Below the pieces are notes generated by a model. The model saw only the letters and a list, made by a program, of their open reading frames with translations. It was not told the DNA's origin and did not search any database. Of a DNA stretch of 64,000 nt, positions 9,216-19,656 are shown piece after piece. The stretch comes from Cyclobacteriaceae bacterium (GTDB lineage Bacteria > Bacteroidota > Bacteroidia > Cytophagales > Cyclobacteriaceae). The DNA lies in NCBI GenBank assembly GCA_029858965.1, contig JAOUDZ010000007.1:1-64000 (forward strand). Direction: 5' to 3'. The position numbers were made by a program, and so were the translations under genes. Numbering within the stretch: the first letter of the stretch is position 1; every line of letters begins with the position of its first letter.

Positions 9216-9854
9216 TTATACGGTTCTATGCGATTTAAAGTAAATGTGGACATTTCTCACGTACACAAATATACCCATACCCTGTGCAGCCAACAGAACT
9301 GGGTCTACCTTGTAGAATGCATAAATCAATATAAGGACTGAACCAACAGTGCTTATAACCCAAAACCCCAATGGGAGAACGGAGGCATTATTTTTCTCAG
9401 AATAGTACCACTGGTAGATAAATCGAAAGTTTAGCATAAGTTGACCGATCGCTCCCAAAATCAATATGGGATGCGAAAAATCGGTCTGGGATAAAATGGC
9501 TACCATGTTGTGATTAGTGCCAAAAATTATCCAGCCAAACGCAAATGCGGGTAGGACAAAAAGCAAAACACGAAGGGCCACGTTAATTTTTCTCCATTCA
9601 TTTTTCAGCTGAAGATTTCGGATGTAGATGAAATAGGAAAGGGTCTGCCCAAGAATAATAACAAAGTCATCACGCAATACTCCATAAACCAGGAACAAAA
9701 AGGATGCAACTAAGCTAAGCTGCCAGAAAATAGTTGGTGAAACAACCTTACCTTGTCTCTCAGAATGAAACCACTGGACTATCAGGCGGGCTCCGAAAAG
9801 TGACTGTGCGAAAAAGCCAAGCCCATAAATCCAGTAATTTTGAATGAAATCCAT
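9216..9854 (-). CDS. membrane protein with two LpxB N-terminal (LAB_N) domains, no LpxB catalytic domain
   Basis: Start at internal ATG 9854 (MDFIQNYWIYGLGFFAQSLFGARLIVQWFHSERQGKVV...); second copy 'GAIGQLMLNFRFIYQWYYSEKNNASVLPLGFWVISTVGSVLILIYAFYK'. Confidence 0.75.
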   Translation of the reverse strand: MDFIQNYWIYGLGFFAQSLFGARLIVQWFHSERQGKVVSPTIFWQLSLVASFLFLVYGVLRDDFVIILGQTLSYFIYIRNLQLKNEWRKINVALRVLLFVLPAFAFGWIIFGTNHNMVAILSQTDFSHPILILGAIGQLMLNFRFIYQWYYSEKNNASVLPLGFWVISTVGSVLILIYAFYKVDPVLLAAQGMGIFVYVRNVHIYFKSHRTV

Positions 9855-10028
9855 TGGCCACAAATATGAAAAGTAATTATGAATTTGAAAGAATAGCGGA
9901 ATTAATTCCCGCGGGCTGCATACAAGCATTCTTTCAATGCAGGGTTTTTTAAAGTAGGCAGGCACACATGATTCGATGAACCGGCCATTGACTTATTTAT
10001 TTCACATGCTTTTATTACTGTACTAAGG

Positions 10029-11264
10029 ATGAATTGGGATTTGATAGTAATTGGAGGAGGAGCTGCCGGTTTCTTTGGGGCAATACAAACGGCATCACTA
10101 AACCCACACCTAAAAATTCTAATACTGGAGAAGTCTCCCAAACTGCTTTCCAAAGTAAGGATATCCGGAGGTGGTCGATGTAATGTTACGCACAATTGTT
10201 CAAATCCATTTGAACTGGCCCGGCACTACCCACGGGGTGCGAGATCATTGAAAGCACTCTTCAAATTATATGATACAAAGAATGTCACTACGTGGTTTGC
10301 ATCTAAGGGGGTGATGCTGAAGACAGAAAACGACGGCAGAATGTTTCCGGTTACAGACAATTCCCAGACAATCATCGATTGCTTTTTGCAGGAGGCCAAC
10401 CGACTGAATATAGAGATACAAGTAAACAGAGGTGTGACTAACATTGAGAAAATAAACAGGCAGTTTAGGATCAGTACACAAGCAGGAGAAACGTATGAAG
10501 CCAAGAAGATTTTAGTTGCTGCAGGTGGAAATAGCCACCAAAAAGCGTATGAGTGGATTGCAGAGTTAGGACATTCAATTGTAAAGCCAGTACCTTCTCT
10601 CTTTACATTTAATGACAAAGACAGAAAGTTCACGGATTTAATGGGTATTTCTGTCCCTCACGGTGAGGTCAAAATTACAGGGACAAAATTTGTGCAGCGA
10701 GGCCCCGTTTTGATAACCCATTGGGGATTGAGTGGCCCTGCCGTCATTAAGCTTTCTGCATGGGCTGCTGAGTATTTACACCAGGTTAACTATCATTTTG
10801 ATGTTATTGTAAGTTGGATTGGGGCTGCAAAGGAGGAGGAGTCCAGCGCTGCGTTACGCACATATAAAAAAGATAAGGCAAAACAGAAGATCATAAACAA
10901 TCCTGGTTTTTTTCTTCCCCAGAGATTGTGGCAAAGGTTATGCGAACTTTCGGGTATTGAAGAATCAAAAGTGTGGGGAGAGCTACCACAACGAAATCTT
11001 AACAGACTTCTGGAGTATCTGATAAGATGCCCTTTTCACATTAGTGGTAAAACCACTTTCAAGGAAGAGTTTGTGACGTGCGGTGGTGTTTCCTTAACAG
11101 AAATAGATTCTGAAACTATGGAAAGTAAACTTATCGAAGATCTATATTTCGCAGGCGAAGTGCTCAACATTGATGGCGAGACCGGAGGATTCAATTTTCA
11201 AGCAGCGTGGACAACTGCATATCTTGCTGCGAAATCAATTTCGATGTCGTTTTGTCAATGCTAA
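10029..11264 (+). CDS. NAD(P)/FAD-dependent oxidoreductase (HI0933-like flavoprotein)
   Basis: 'VIGGGAAGFFGAIQTA', 'KVRISGGGRCNVTHN', C-terminal 'YFAGEVLNIDGETGGFNFQAAWTTAYLA'. Confidence 0.92.
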   Translation: MNWDLIVIGGGAAGFFGAIQTASLNPHLKILILEKSPKLLSKVRISGGGRCNVTHNCSNPFELARHYPRGARSLKALFKLYDTKNVTTWFASKGVMLKTENDGRMFPVTDNSQTIIDCFLQEANRLNIEIQVNRGVTNIEKINRQFRISTQAGETYEAKKILVAAGGNSHQKAYEWIAELGHSIVKPVPSLFTFNDKDRKFTDLMGISVPHGEVKITGTKFVQRGPVLITHWGLSGPAVIKLSAWAAEYLHQVNYHFDVIVSWIGAAKEEESSAALRTYKKDKAKQKIINNPGFFLPQRLWQRLCELSGIEESKVWGELPQRNLNRLLEYLIRCPFHISGKTTFKEEFVTCGGVSLTEIDSETMESKLIEDLYFAGEVLNIDGETGGFNFQAAWTTAYLAAKSISMSFCQC

Positions 11265-11285
11265 CACCACAAGTTTCTTTAATTA

Positions 11286-12194
11286 TTAGCGCAGGATGGA
11301 TTCAAGGCTGCATCCTTTTGCCCCAACCGTTAGCGCCATGATCGAGCCATGCTTCCAGGCAAGATTTGGATTTTCATGACCTATTGGGAAGTTAAAAGCA
11401 ACGGGGTAATCAAACGTTTTCACTTTACTGAGAATTATTTCTTCAAGGGTCTCGCCAAAACCAGGCGTTGTGTCTTTAATGTCGGTCATGTGGCCTACCA
11501 CCAAGCCGGAAAGTTTGTCCAGTTTACCTGCACGTTTCAGTTGAGTGAACATGCGGTCTATTTTATAGAGTCGCTCATCTATTTCTTCTGCGATCAAAAT
11601 TGTTTCTGCCAGGTCAGGCTCACTCAAAGTGGCCAGTGAGTCTACTATCAGCGAAAGGTTTCCACCAACAACTCTGCCTGTTGACTTGCCCTGAATATTG
11701 TTAGAATTTGGTTCAGCACGGATAACGTTTTCCTCGCCCAACAAAATCCGCTTTAAGCTTTCTACGGAGCCGTGGGATGCTGGTAGTTCGAAAAGCACTG
11801 GCATAGTAGCGTGGATGCTTTCAACGCCTAATTGGAAAAGTTTAAGATGAAGGGCAGTAATGTCACTGAAACCCACGATCCATTTCGGGTTTTGCATAAA
11901 GTCAGAAAAAACCAACTGATCCAAAATTCGTGTTGTTCCGTATCCGCCACGCGCACAAATAATCGCCTTAATATTCTTGTCATCGAGCATGGACTGAAAA
12001 TCCTGTTTTCGGTGATCATCTGATGCAGCAAGGTAGTGATGCTCGTCGCCAAAGAGGTGAGGTGCCAGTACAACATTAATTCCCCAGGATATGAATTGCC
12101 GTTCGGCGGCGCGAACATCTTGCGGATATACCTTTCTGCCTGTTGCTACAATGCCAACAGTATCTCCAGTTTGCAGCGAATTTGGTTTAATCAT
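11286..12194 (-). CDS. LD-carboxypeptidase (peptidase S66 family)
   Basis: 'GDTVGIVATGRKV', 'AIICARGGYGTTRILDQL', 'KWIVGFSDITALHL'. Preferred start MIKPNSLQ at 12194. Confidence 0.88.
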   Translation of the reverse strand: MIKPNSLQTGDTVGIVATGRKVYPQDVRAAERQFISWGINVVLAPHLFGDEHHYLAASDDHRKQDFQSMLDDKNIKAIICARGGYGTTRILDQLVFSDFMQNPKWIVGFSDITALHLKLFQLGVESIHATMPVLFELPASHGSVESLKRILLGEENVIRAEPNSNNIQGKSTGRVVGGNLSLIVDSLATLSEPDLAETILIAEEIDERLYKIDRMFTQLKRAGKLDKLSGLVVGHMTDIKDTTPGFGETLEEIILSKVKTFDYPVAFNFPIGHENPNLAWKHGSIMALTVGAKGCSLESILR

Positions 12195-12241
12195 ATCCAA
12201 AATTAGGGTTACCCGATCAGACAAGAAATCTGCAAAAAGAA

Positions 12242-12268
12242 AAACCCTTCTGAAACACAGAAGGGTTT
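12242..12268 (-). terminator. Rho-independent terminator of the ompH genes
   Basis: aaacccttctg-aaaca-cagaagggttt, 11-bp perfect arms; followed by a T-rich run on the minus strand (tttttcttttt). Confidence 0.8.
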
Positions 12269-12290
12269 AAATATTTCCTTAAGAAAATTC

Positions 12291-12845
12291 TTATTTCGCT
12301 TCTGTCGTTGGTGTAATCGGCTTAGGCGTGACACCTAACTTTTTCAATACAAGATCAGAAATATCCATTTTCTCATCTCCATATAAAATGACATCAAGTC
12401 CACCAATTTGTTGGTTGAGTATGAAGGAAAACCCATTTTCCTTTGCAACTTCTTCAATTCCCTTCCCGACCTTTTTGTATACCGGATCCATGAGCTGGGT
12501 TTGTTTAGCCTGTATTGTAGTTTGGGCATCCTGCTGCAGTTTTTCAATATTTTGCTGCATTTGCTGAAGCTCACGTTCTGTATTTTGGCGGACTGCGTCC
12601 AACATAGTGTTCAGGTTAGCCTGGTAGTCCGCGAGCTTCTTTTGAAAATCCGCATATTTGGTGTCAATTTGATTCTTGAGTTGCGTCTGGGTAGATTTTA
12701 GTTCTGTATCTATTTGCTTGGCTTCAGGGAGCTGGCTAAAAATGTAGTCAACATCTGCATAGCCAATCTTTGTTGATGCAGTTTGTGCATGGGATAAAAG
12801 GGTTCCAAATCCCAACGCCAAAAGTAAAACGAGTTTTCTCATCAC
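12291..12845 (-). CDS. OmpH/Skp family periplasmic chaperone
   Basis: Signal peptide, 'KIGYADVDYIFSQLPEAKQIDTEL', coiled coil rich in Q/K, downstream of bamA. Confidence 0.88.
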   Translation of the reverse strand: MMRKLVLLLALGFGTLLSHAQTASTKIGYADVDYIFSQLPEAKQIDTELKSTQTQLKNQIDTKYADFQKKLADYQANLNTMLDAVRQNTERELQQMQQNIEKLQQDAQTTIQAKQTQLMDPVYKKVGKGIEEVAKENGFSFILNQQIGGLDVILYGDEKMDISDLVLKKLGVTPKPITPTTEAK

Positions 12846-12856
12846 AATAATTCAAT

Positions 12857-13393
12857 TTAGTTTTTTATTTTATCATTAGGGTCACCGAAACCCAGTTGGT
12901 CTAACACAAAATCAGTATAATCGTATCTGGGGTCTGTGTAAATCATCACCAATTCTCCAGCCTTATCGAACATAATTGCCAAGTTATTCTCTTTACATAC
13001 TTTGTCCACGGCATCCCAAACTTTATCCTGGATTGGCTTTATCAGTTCTTGTTTCTTTAGAAAAAACAGTCCGCCAAACCCAAAAATCTTTTTCTGATAT
13101 TCTTTTAATTCTGTTTCCTTCTTTTGAATTGCCTCACTTCGCTCTTTCTTCATTTCCTCTGTAAGCAGCACCAGTTCTGCCTGTAGGGAGCTATACATAC
13201 CATCAATTTTCTTCTTATTCTCTTGTATTTCCTTCTCCCAGGCTTCAGAAAGCTGATTTATCTCGTCCTGTGCCTTACTATATTCAGGCATCTTATTTAG
13301 TATAAAGTCAGTATCTATGTACCCGAACCGCTGAGCATAGACAAAATTCAGGCCGAAAATGAGAAAAAATATTGTAATAATACAAGGACGCAT
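12857..13393 (-). CDS. OmpH/Skp family outer membrane chaperone
   Basis: Signal peptide, 'QRFGYIDTDFILNKMPEYSKAQDEINQL', coiled coil, 'DFVLDQLGF' C-terminus. Confidence 0.88.
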   Translation of the reverse strand: MRPCIITIFFLIFGLNFVYAQRFGYIDTDFILNKMPEYSKAQDEINQLSEAWEKEIQENKKKIDGMYSSLQAELVLLTEEMKKERSEAIQKKETELKEYQKKIFGFGGLFFLKKQELIKPIQDKVWDAVDKVCKENNLAIMFDKAGELVMIYTDPRYDYTDFVLDQLGFGDPNDKIKN

Positions 13394-13395
13394 AC

Positions 13396-16080
13396 TTATC
13401 TGATTTGCTGACCTATGGTAAAGTGGAATTGGGAGCCGCTAACATCCCTATTACTACCAAGGGGAACCCTATCAAATCCATAGGCCCAGTTCAAGCCAAT
13501 CAGGCCGAATGCAGGCATAAATATCCGGGCTCCGACGCCGGCAGATTTGTACATCTTAAACGGATTAAAGTCCGCGTAAGTACCCCAATTGTTGCCTGCT
13601 TCCGTAAAAATGAGGCCATAAATGGTGGCCGCACTGCCCGTTGTTACCGGGTATCTTAATTCGAGCCCAAGTTTCTCGTATGCTACTCCGCCTTGCTGCG
13701 ACTGGCTGTTCCCGGCAACATACTTTGGCGGTGTTATCTGGTTATCCTGATAACCACGAAGTCCGATGATTTCTTTTCCAAGTACAAAGGAGTTAAAACC
13801 GCCAGCCAAGCCACTGCCGCCTAGAACAAAACGCTCGAACGGTCCAATTCCGGTTTTCTCAAAGTTATATGCGCCGATAAATCCAAAGTGCACTTTGGCT
13901 TCCAATACGAGCTTCTTCTTGTTGTCTAAAGGAAGATAATACTTTGCATCAAACATCCACTTGTGGTATTCCTGCCATTTATTTTTCTGCTCCGCGGTCG
14001 CCGTTTCATAATCGAGATTATTGAAGGATGAGTAGGGAGGTGTTAAGGCAATACTCAATGATATCGTTGAACCCTGAGACGGATACATCTGATTGTCGAC
14101 GCTGTTTCGGGAAATCGTCGTATTGAATGTTATGGCATTTGAAGAGCAGTTTGAGCATCCTAATCCATAGTCAATATTCCGCAGGGAGTAAACAGCATAA
14201 CCAAGCGAATTGGTCAGCGAAAAATAATTATCCGGCCATTCCAACATTCTGCCAAGACCAATTGAGATATTGTCTGCTTTCAACATGGAATTTAAGTCGT
14301 TGTAGCTGGTTGCACCGGCGCCAGGATATCGTGAAAGTGATCGGACGTAACTAACGCTAAATGAATGTGGCTTGCGACCTCCCATCCAAGGCTCTGTGAA
14401 AGAAAAACTGTAACTCTGAAAAGAACGCCCGTTGGCCTGCATTCTTAAAGACAGCCTTTGCCCGTCACCTACCGGTAACGGTCGCCAGTTTTTCAAATGG
14501 GGGATGTTTCGTAAGGAGAAGTTATTAAATGTCAATCCCAATGTTCCGACAAAACCGTAATAGCCTCCCCAGCCGCCTGATAGTTCAACCTGATCATTGG
14601 ATTGCTCCTCTACCTGCCATTCTATATCAACTGTGCCATTGGCCTGATTGGGCACTAAATTCTGACCAATCTTATCCGGTGCAAAGTATCCTAATTGACC
14701 TAATCTTTGCTGTGTCCTGATGATATCTGAGCGCCTGAATTTCTGGCCTGGGACAGTGCTCAATTCTCGTCGAATAACATGATCACTTGTGCGATCATTG
14801 CCTGAAATGGTGACCTCATTGATAGTGGCTTGCTCTCCTTCGAAAATACGCATTTCAACGTCAATAGAATCTCCAGAAACGGCAACTTCAACAGGGTTAA
14901 CACGGAAAAACAAATACCCATCATCCATGTAGAGACCGCTAATATCTATGCCTTTCGGATTGAACTGAAGCTTTTTATCAATCAGTTCCTTGTTGTAAAC
15001 GTCACCCTTGCTGATGGCCAGTACAGCACTGAGTTGTTTATCTGTATATATGTAATTACCGGTCCATATGATATCGCGGAAATAATATTTTGGACCTTCG
15101 CTAATGGCGAAATCAATATTTATGGAATTGTCATTATATGCATAGATTGTATCCGTAAGGATTTCGGCATCACGGTACCCCTGGGTGTTATAGAATGCGA
15201 TTACTTTCTTTTTGTCATCCTCATAGTCGGTTTTAATAAACTTCGAACCGGCGAAGATATTCAACTTGATGTTATCATAAAGAAACTCTTTTAGCTCTGT
15301 AGGGCTCACTTTGTAGCTGGAGGTAAAAAACTCTTTGGGTTTTATGGCCAGGATTTCTGAAATAAAAGTACGGTGAATTGAAAAACGCGGACGCTCGTGC
15401 GTTTTTTTCATTTTCTTTTTGAGCTTACTATCGGCTATACTTTTGTTGTCTTCAAAGGATATCTTGTTGATTTTAACTTTCGATTTTGTATCAACCGTTA
15501 TTCTGAGTTTTATGCCGTCCCGGTTTAATGTATCTTCTTGTTGAAGAATTTTTACCGATGTATTTAAGAACCCTTTTTTTACAAAATATTTTTTGACGGC
15601 TAACTCCGTATTTCGCACCATGGCATCGTTCACAATCTTCCCACGGATAAGTTTGAGCTCATCTTTCAATCCACTTTCCTGTGACTTAGAAATGCCAGCG
15701 AAATAGAATCCGGTTAACCGTGGTCTCTCGGCGAGTACGATGTTGAGGTAAACGTTTTGTTCTTCAATTCTATCCACCTTAATAGAGACATCTCCCACAA
15801 GCCCATGCTTCCATAGGCTTCGGATAGCGTTGGAGATAGCATCTCCCGGAATCTTGATTTTGTCGCCAACCTTCAAACCAGTTAACGACACCATCGCATT
15901 TTTGTCTAGTATGTTTAATCCAGTGACCTCAATTCCGCCAATGGTATACTCAGCCGGATTAGTATAATTCAGATTATTCTCGGAAAGGACAGTTGCTCGC
16001 TCCGCACGACTTCTTCTAAACTGAGCCCAGCTTTGCGCAGTAACGGTTAAAAGCAAAATCAATAATAAAATTCTCTTCAT
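13396..16080 (-). CDS. bamA: outer membrane protein assembly factor BamA
   Basis: 894 aa; POTRA repeats ('YTIGGIEVTGLNILDKNAM', 'ATINEVTISGNDRTSDHVIRREL') then C-terminal Omp85 barrel, 'GLRGYQDNQITPP', 'GFDRVPLGSNRDVSGSQFHFTIGQQIR'. Confidence 0.95.
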   Translation of the reverse strand: MKRILLLILLLTVTAQSWAQFRRSRAERATVLSENNLNYTNPAEYTIGGIEVTGLNILDKNAMVSLTGLKVGDKIKIPGDAISNAIRSLWKHGLVGDVSIKVDRIEEQNVYLNIVLAERPRLTGFYFAGISKSQESGLKDELKLIRGKIVNDAMVRNTELAVKKYFVKKGFLNTSVKILQQEDTLNRDGIKLRITVDTKSKVKINKISFEDNKSIADSKLKKKMKKTHERPRFSIHRTFISEILAIKPKEFFTSSYKVSPTELKEFLYDNIKLNIFAGSKFIKTDYEDDKKKVIAFYNTQGYRDAEILTDTIYAYNDNSINIDFAISEGPKYYFRDIIWTGNYIYTDKQLSAVLAISKGDVYNKELIDKKLQFNPKGIDISGLYMDDGYLFFRVNPVEVAVSGDSIDVEMRIFEGEQATINEVTISGNDRTSDHVIRRELSTVPGQKFRRSDIIRTQQRLGQLGYFAPDKIGQNLVPNQANGTVDIEWQVEEQSNDQVELSGGWGGYYGFVGTLGLTFNNFSLRNIPHLKNWRPLPVGDGQRLSLRMQANGRSFQSYSFSFTEPWMGGRKPHSFSVSYVRSLSRYPGAGATSYNDLNSMLKADNISIGLGRMLEWPDNYFSLTNSLGYAVYSLRNIDYGLGCSNCSSNAITFNTTISRNSVDNQMYPSQGSTISLSIALTPPYSSFNNLDYETATAEQKNKWQEYHKWMFDAKYYLPLDNKKKLVLEAKVHFGFIGAYNFEKTGIGPFERFVLGGSGLAGGFNSFVLGKEIIGLRGYQDNQITPPKYVAGNSQSQQGGVAYEKLGLELRYPVTTGSAATIYGLIFTEAGNNWGTYADFNPFKMYKSAGVGARIFMPAFGLIGLNWAYGFDRVPLGSNRDVSGSQFHFTIGQQIR

Positions 16081-16832
16081 GAACTTACCGGATTCAATTG
16101 TTCGCTTGTTTTTCCGAATCTTCGCTCTCGCTGCTGGTAGGACCAGATGGCTTCATACAGGTGCTCTTTTCGAAAGTCTGGCCAAAGTGTGGGTGTGATA
16201 TACAGCTCTGTATAAGCTATTTGCCAAAGCAGGAAATTACTGATGCGCATTTCGCCACTGGTGCGGATGAGCAGCTCCGGATCTGGGATGCCAGAAGTCT
16301 GCAAATAGTTTTCAAAAAGGCTCTCATCTATGTCCTCAGGCTTAATATTTCCTTTCTTTACCTCAATCGCCAGCGATTTAACAGCGTTAAGTATTTCCCA
16401 TCTGCCGCTATAACTGAGAGCCAGGACTACTGTAAGACCAGTATTATTTTTGGTTTGTTCCACGGCCCACTCCAAATTTTCCTGACAATCGCCGGGTAAA
16501 TGAGAAGTTTCTCCGATGGTAATCAGTCTTACCTGGTTCTCTGTAAGCCTGTGTATCTCTTGTTTCAAGGTATTTACCAGCAATTCCATTAATCCGTCAA
16601 TTTCAGCTTTCGGACGGCTCCAGTTTTCAGTTGAAAATGCATAAAGGGTCAAATACTTGATGCCTAGTTCCCCAGCACCTTCTGTAACCGCGCGAACTGC
16701 TTCCACCGAGTTGCGATGGCCAAAAATGCGCAAAGCACCCTTTTTCTTTGCCCAGCGCCCATTGCCATCCATAATCACCGCAATGTGCTGAGGCAGATTG
16801 TTTAAATCGATATGTTCCTTGTATGATGCCAC
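16077..16832 (-). CDS. uppS: isoprenyl transferase (undecaprenyl diphosphate synthase)
   Basis: 'HIAVIMDGNGRWAKKKG...R..GH', 'TLYAFSTENWSRPKAEI', 'DPELLIRTSGEMRISNFLLWQIAYTELY'; 4-bp overlap with bamA. Confidence 0.96.
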   Translation of the reverse strand: MASYKEHIDLNNLPQHIAVIMDGNGRWAKKKGALRIFGHRNSVEAVRAVTEGAGELGIKYLTLYAFSTENWSRPKAEIDGLMELLVNTLKQEIHRLTENQVRLITIGETSHLPGDCQENLEWAVEQTKNNTGLTVVLALSYSGRWEILNAVKSLAIEVKKGNIKPEDIDESLFENYLQTSGIPDPELLIRTSGEMRISNFLLWQIAYTELYITPTLWPDFRKEHLYEAIWSYQQRERRFGKTSEQLNPVSS

Positions 16833-16900
16833 AAAGTTCCAAAATTAGTAAAAGATATTGGTTATTGGTGGTTGTCCAGGATGCGAACTAATGGAGGTAA

Positions 16901-17590
16901 TTACTTATATGGATTGGTGGGGCAGGGAATGGTATAAAAGGTTCGCGTAACGCTCAGACCAATGAAATAGTAGCTGTCGTTATCATTGGGATTGCCATAT
17001 TGATAATTTTTATTAACCGGATCTCCTGCCGATATATTATCTAGATAATCAAAAAAGGTCTTGCGGGCGCCAAATTCAAGCGCAAAATACCATTTTGGAT
17101 TGTAAACATATTTAAATCCTAAACCGAAAGGAATAGATACCTGTACATTGCTATACTCCGCATTTTTTTGAACATCCCCCGAAATTCCAAACAGACCAAT
17201 GCCACCAAAAAGATAGGGCGTGAACCGCACAAACCTTTTGGTTTCTCTCCAGTTCAAAAAGTGGTACTCCATTGCCAACGATGCCTCAATCAAAAATAGA
17301 TCAAAGGAGGCATTTCGCAGGGTTGAAAATGCATCAAAGGGTTTTTCGCTTGCCCCAATTTTTCCAGCTGTAATCGCTGTGCGCAGGCTTACGACTTTAC
17401 TGAGGTTGGATCGGTAAAAAAACGTTGCTGCAGGTTTTGAATACTTGAAATTATACGTTCGGACGAGATCCCCGGTATAGTTAAATGTTCCAATACCGAA
17501 ACCAACTTCGGAACGCTGCGCCAATCCGAAGCTACAGGAGCACAACAGTAACATCGAGGAGATTGTGAATTTCTTATGGATAGTACCCAT
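16901..17590 (-). CDS. DUF6089-like outer membrane beta-barrel protein
   Basis: Signal peptide, 'SEVGFGIGTFNYTGDLVRTYNFKYSKPAATFFYR', alternating beta-strand pattern. Confidence 0.75.
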   Translation of the reverse strand: MGTIHKKFTISSMLLLCSCSFGLAQRSEVGFGIGTFNYTGDLVRTYNFKYSKPAATFFYRSNLSKVVSLRTAITAGKIGASEKPFDAFSTLRNASFDLFLIEASLAMEYHFLNWRETKRFVRFTPYLFGGIGLFGISGDVQKNAEYSNVQVSIPFGLGFKYVYNPKWYFALEFGARKTFFDYLDNISAGDPVNKNYQYGNPNDNDSYYFIGLSVTRTFYTIPCPTNPYK

Positions 17591-18645
17591 TACCGGAATT
17601 TGGCCTTACGGAATGATTTACCAAGAATGTATGAGAGTTTTAAGGTTGTGACCATGTAGATGTCGCGATTATCTTTGTTGCCGCGAATATTGCTAGGAAA
17701 TTCACTGCCGTACCCATAGACCACATTATACGTATTTCCATCACGGCCAACATAGCTACTTGTCGGCGATGCAACTTCCGAAGTCCGATATGACATGGCC
17801 TTGGCAAGTTCATCAGTGGAGAATACTCCCAGGTCGACATAATTCTTGCTCACATCATCTAAATAATCCGTAAAAACATACCTAAAGCCAAATTCAGCGG
17901 CGAAATCGAAAACTTCATTTAGTCTAAAACGCACACCTATACCCATTGGTATGGCAAGCACAAGTTTTTTATAGGGAGTAGCACCCTGGTTAGCATCGCC
18001 ATCCTGCAATGCCGCATACTGTCCTTCCGTTCCCAGTGGCTGAAGATCAACCCATTGTTCCCCCTCCTGAAGCGGGTTTCCATTAAGGTCAGTGGCTGGA
18101 GCCAATCCCTGAGGATTATGCAGAAGTGCTGCAGCGCCAAGAAAAAGATATGGTGTCCACTCCGCGCGACTTATGTATGTGGCGGAATTTTCGAATAAAT
18201 CAAAACTGGCAATAACGGAGAGTTCTTTGATCCGATTTCGGAAAGACAGGTTGCGCTGATAGCGAAATATTCCATTGTTTGTGTCACCTTGATCTGCTGA
18301 TTGACTGTCAGACCCCTTAAGCGTACCATACATGAACGATCCTGTGATTGTATAACGCGGACCGAATCTGTGACCGTATGAAAGACTAACGGCAGGCCTC
18401 GTAAATGAAATGTCGGTACTGAATAGTCCTGGGCGCGGAGAAAGGTCCCCAAAATAGTTTAAAGCGCTTGCTGAGATACTTATCATATCATACTGCTTTT
18501 CCTTCCCAAACCAACTTGCCTTTCCCCTGTAAGTAAATATGCGCTTGTTGTTCTTTTTGATACTCCTGCGGCTCATCTGCCCGTGTGCATCAGGGAAAAA
18601 GGATAGCAGGAAAACAGCTAGCACTGGGATAAGAAGCTTTCTCAT
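17590..18645 (-). CDS. DUF6089-like outer membrane beta-barrel protein
   Basis: Signal peptide, 'SALNYFGDLSPRPGLFSTDISFTRPAVSLSYGHRFG', shared 'EFGFRYVFTDYLDDVS' with the neighbouring paralog's 'EFGARKTFFDYLDNIS'. Confidence 0.75.
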   Translation of the reverse strand: MRKLLIPVLAVFLLSFFPDAHGQMSRRSIKKNNKRIFTYRGKASWFGKEKQYDMISISASALNYFGDLSPRPGLFSTDISFTRPAVSLSYGHRFGPRYTITGSFMYGTLKGSDSQSADQGDTNNGIFRYQRNLSFRNRIKELSVIASFDLFENSATYISRAEWTPYLFLGAAALLHNPQGLAPATDLNGNPLQEGEQWVDLQPLGTEGQYAALQDGDANQGATPYKKLVLAIPMGIGVRFRLNEVFDFAAEFGFRYVFTDYLDDVSKNYVDLGVFSTDELAKAMSYRTSEVASPTSSYVGRDGNTYNVVYGYGSEFPSNIRGNKDNRDIYMVTTLKLSYILGKSFRKAKFR

Positions 18646-18693
18646 CGTGTTTGAATAAAGTTTTCAGTCAATGACTACAAAACTAACAAAAAA

Positions 18694-19566
18694 TCAATTC
18701 CTAACGTCAAGGCCCCAATTCAACTTCTGCCGGAGTGTTTTGAAGTAGTGGTTGCTCTCTAATTGCACCAGGTGAACATTGAAATCAGCTTTTCTTATTT
18801 CCAATTTTACGGAAGAGTCAACGGAAGACATGCGTGAATCCAGTGATACCAGAAATCGTTTACTTCTACCCTCCACCTGAAATGTTATTACAGCGCTATC
18901 AGATACAACAATAGGGCGTACCGTAAGATTATGCGGACTTACAGGGGTAATTACAAAGTTCCTCGAGCGTGGAAAAATTAAGGGACCTCCGCAACTCAAC
19001 GAGTAACCCGTTGAACCTGTTGGTGTAGACACGATTATGCCGTCAGCCCAGTATGCGTTTAAGAACTCTCCGTCTATGTATGCATTGATGGTAATCATAG
19101 CCGAAGAATCCTTTTTTACTACAGTGAAATCATTTAGCGCGAAATTGAGGTCGCCAAATATTCCTGTGCTCGTTTCCAGTTTTAGCAGGCCCCTTTTGTC
19201 AAGCGTGAAAGAGCCTTCGAGCAGATTCTGAATTGCTTTTTCTGTATCTTCTCTGCTTATAGTAGCCAAGAAACCCAAACGACCAGTGTTAATACCCATG
19301 ATTGGGATTTCAGATCTTCCGATAAGTGTAACAGACTCCAGTAGTGTTCCATCACCTCCGATGCTTAGGAAAAGTTGAACGTCATTAAGTTCTGCACCAG
19401 TGTGAAAGATTTGAAACGCTGAATTGATCAAGGGTGGTTTGAGGTATCGGCTGAATTTGGAGGAGACCTTGAGCTCAACATTGTATCGTGCAAGGATTTC
19501 GAAAATATGCGCCACAAATGGTGCCGACTCCCGGTTGAATTCTTTCCCATGTACTGCAATTCTCAT
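18694..19566 (-). CDS. nadK: NAD kinase
   Basis: 'FLSIGGDGTLLESV', 'GINTGRLGFLATI', 'DGIIVSTPTGSTGYSLSCGGPLI'. Confidence 0.96.
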   Translation of the reverse strand: MRIAVHGKEFNRESAPFVAHIFEILARYNVELKVSSKFSRYLKPPLINSAFQIFHTGAELNDVQLFLSIGGDGTLLESVTLIGRSEIPIMGINTGRLGFLATISREDTEKAIQNLLEGSFTLDKRGLLKLETSTGIFGDLNFALNDFTVVKKDSSAMITINAYIDGEFLNAYWADGIIVSTPTGSTGYSLSCGGPLIFPRSRNFVITPVSPHNLTVRPIVVSDSAVITFQVEGRSKRFLVSLDSRMSSVDSSVKLEIRKADFNVHLVQLESNHYFKTLRQKLNWGLDVRN

Positions 19567-19656
19567 GAAGTAGTATTTTTAGTTGCGGTACAGCAAGTTT
19601 TTCCGAAACTCTATAAAGATAGGAATGAGACAGGAATGGACAAAGGGGAGAAATAA

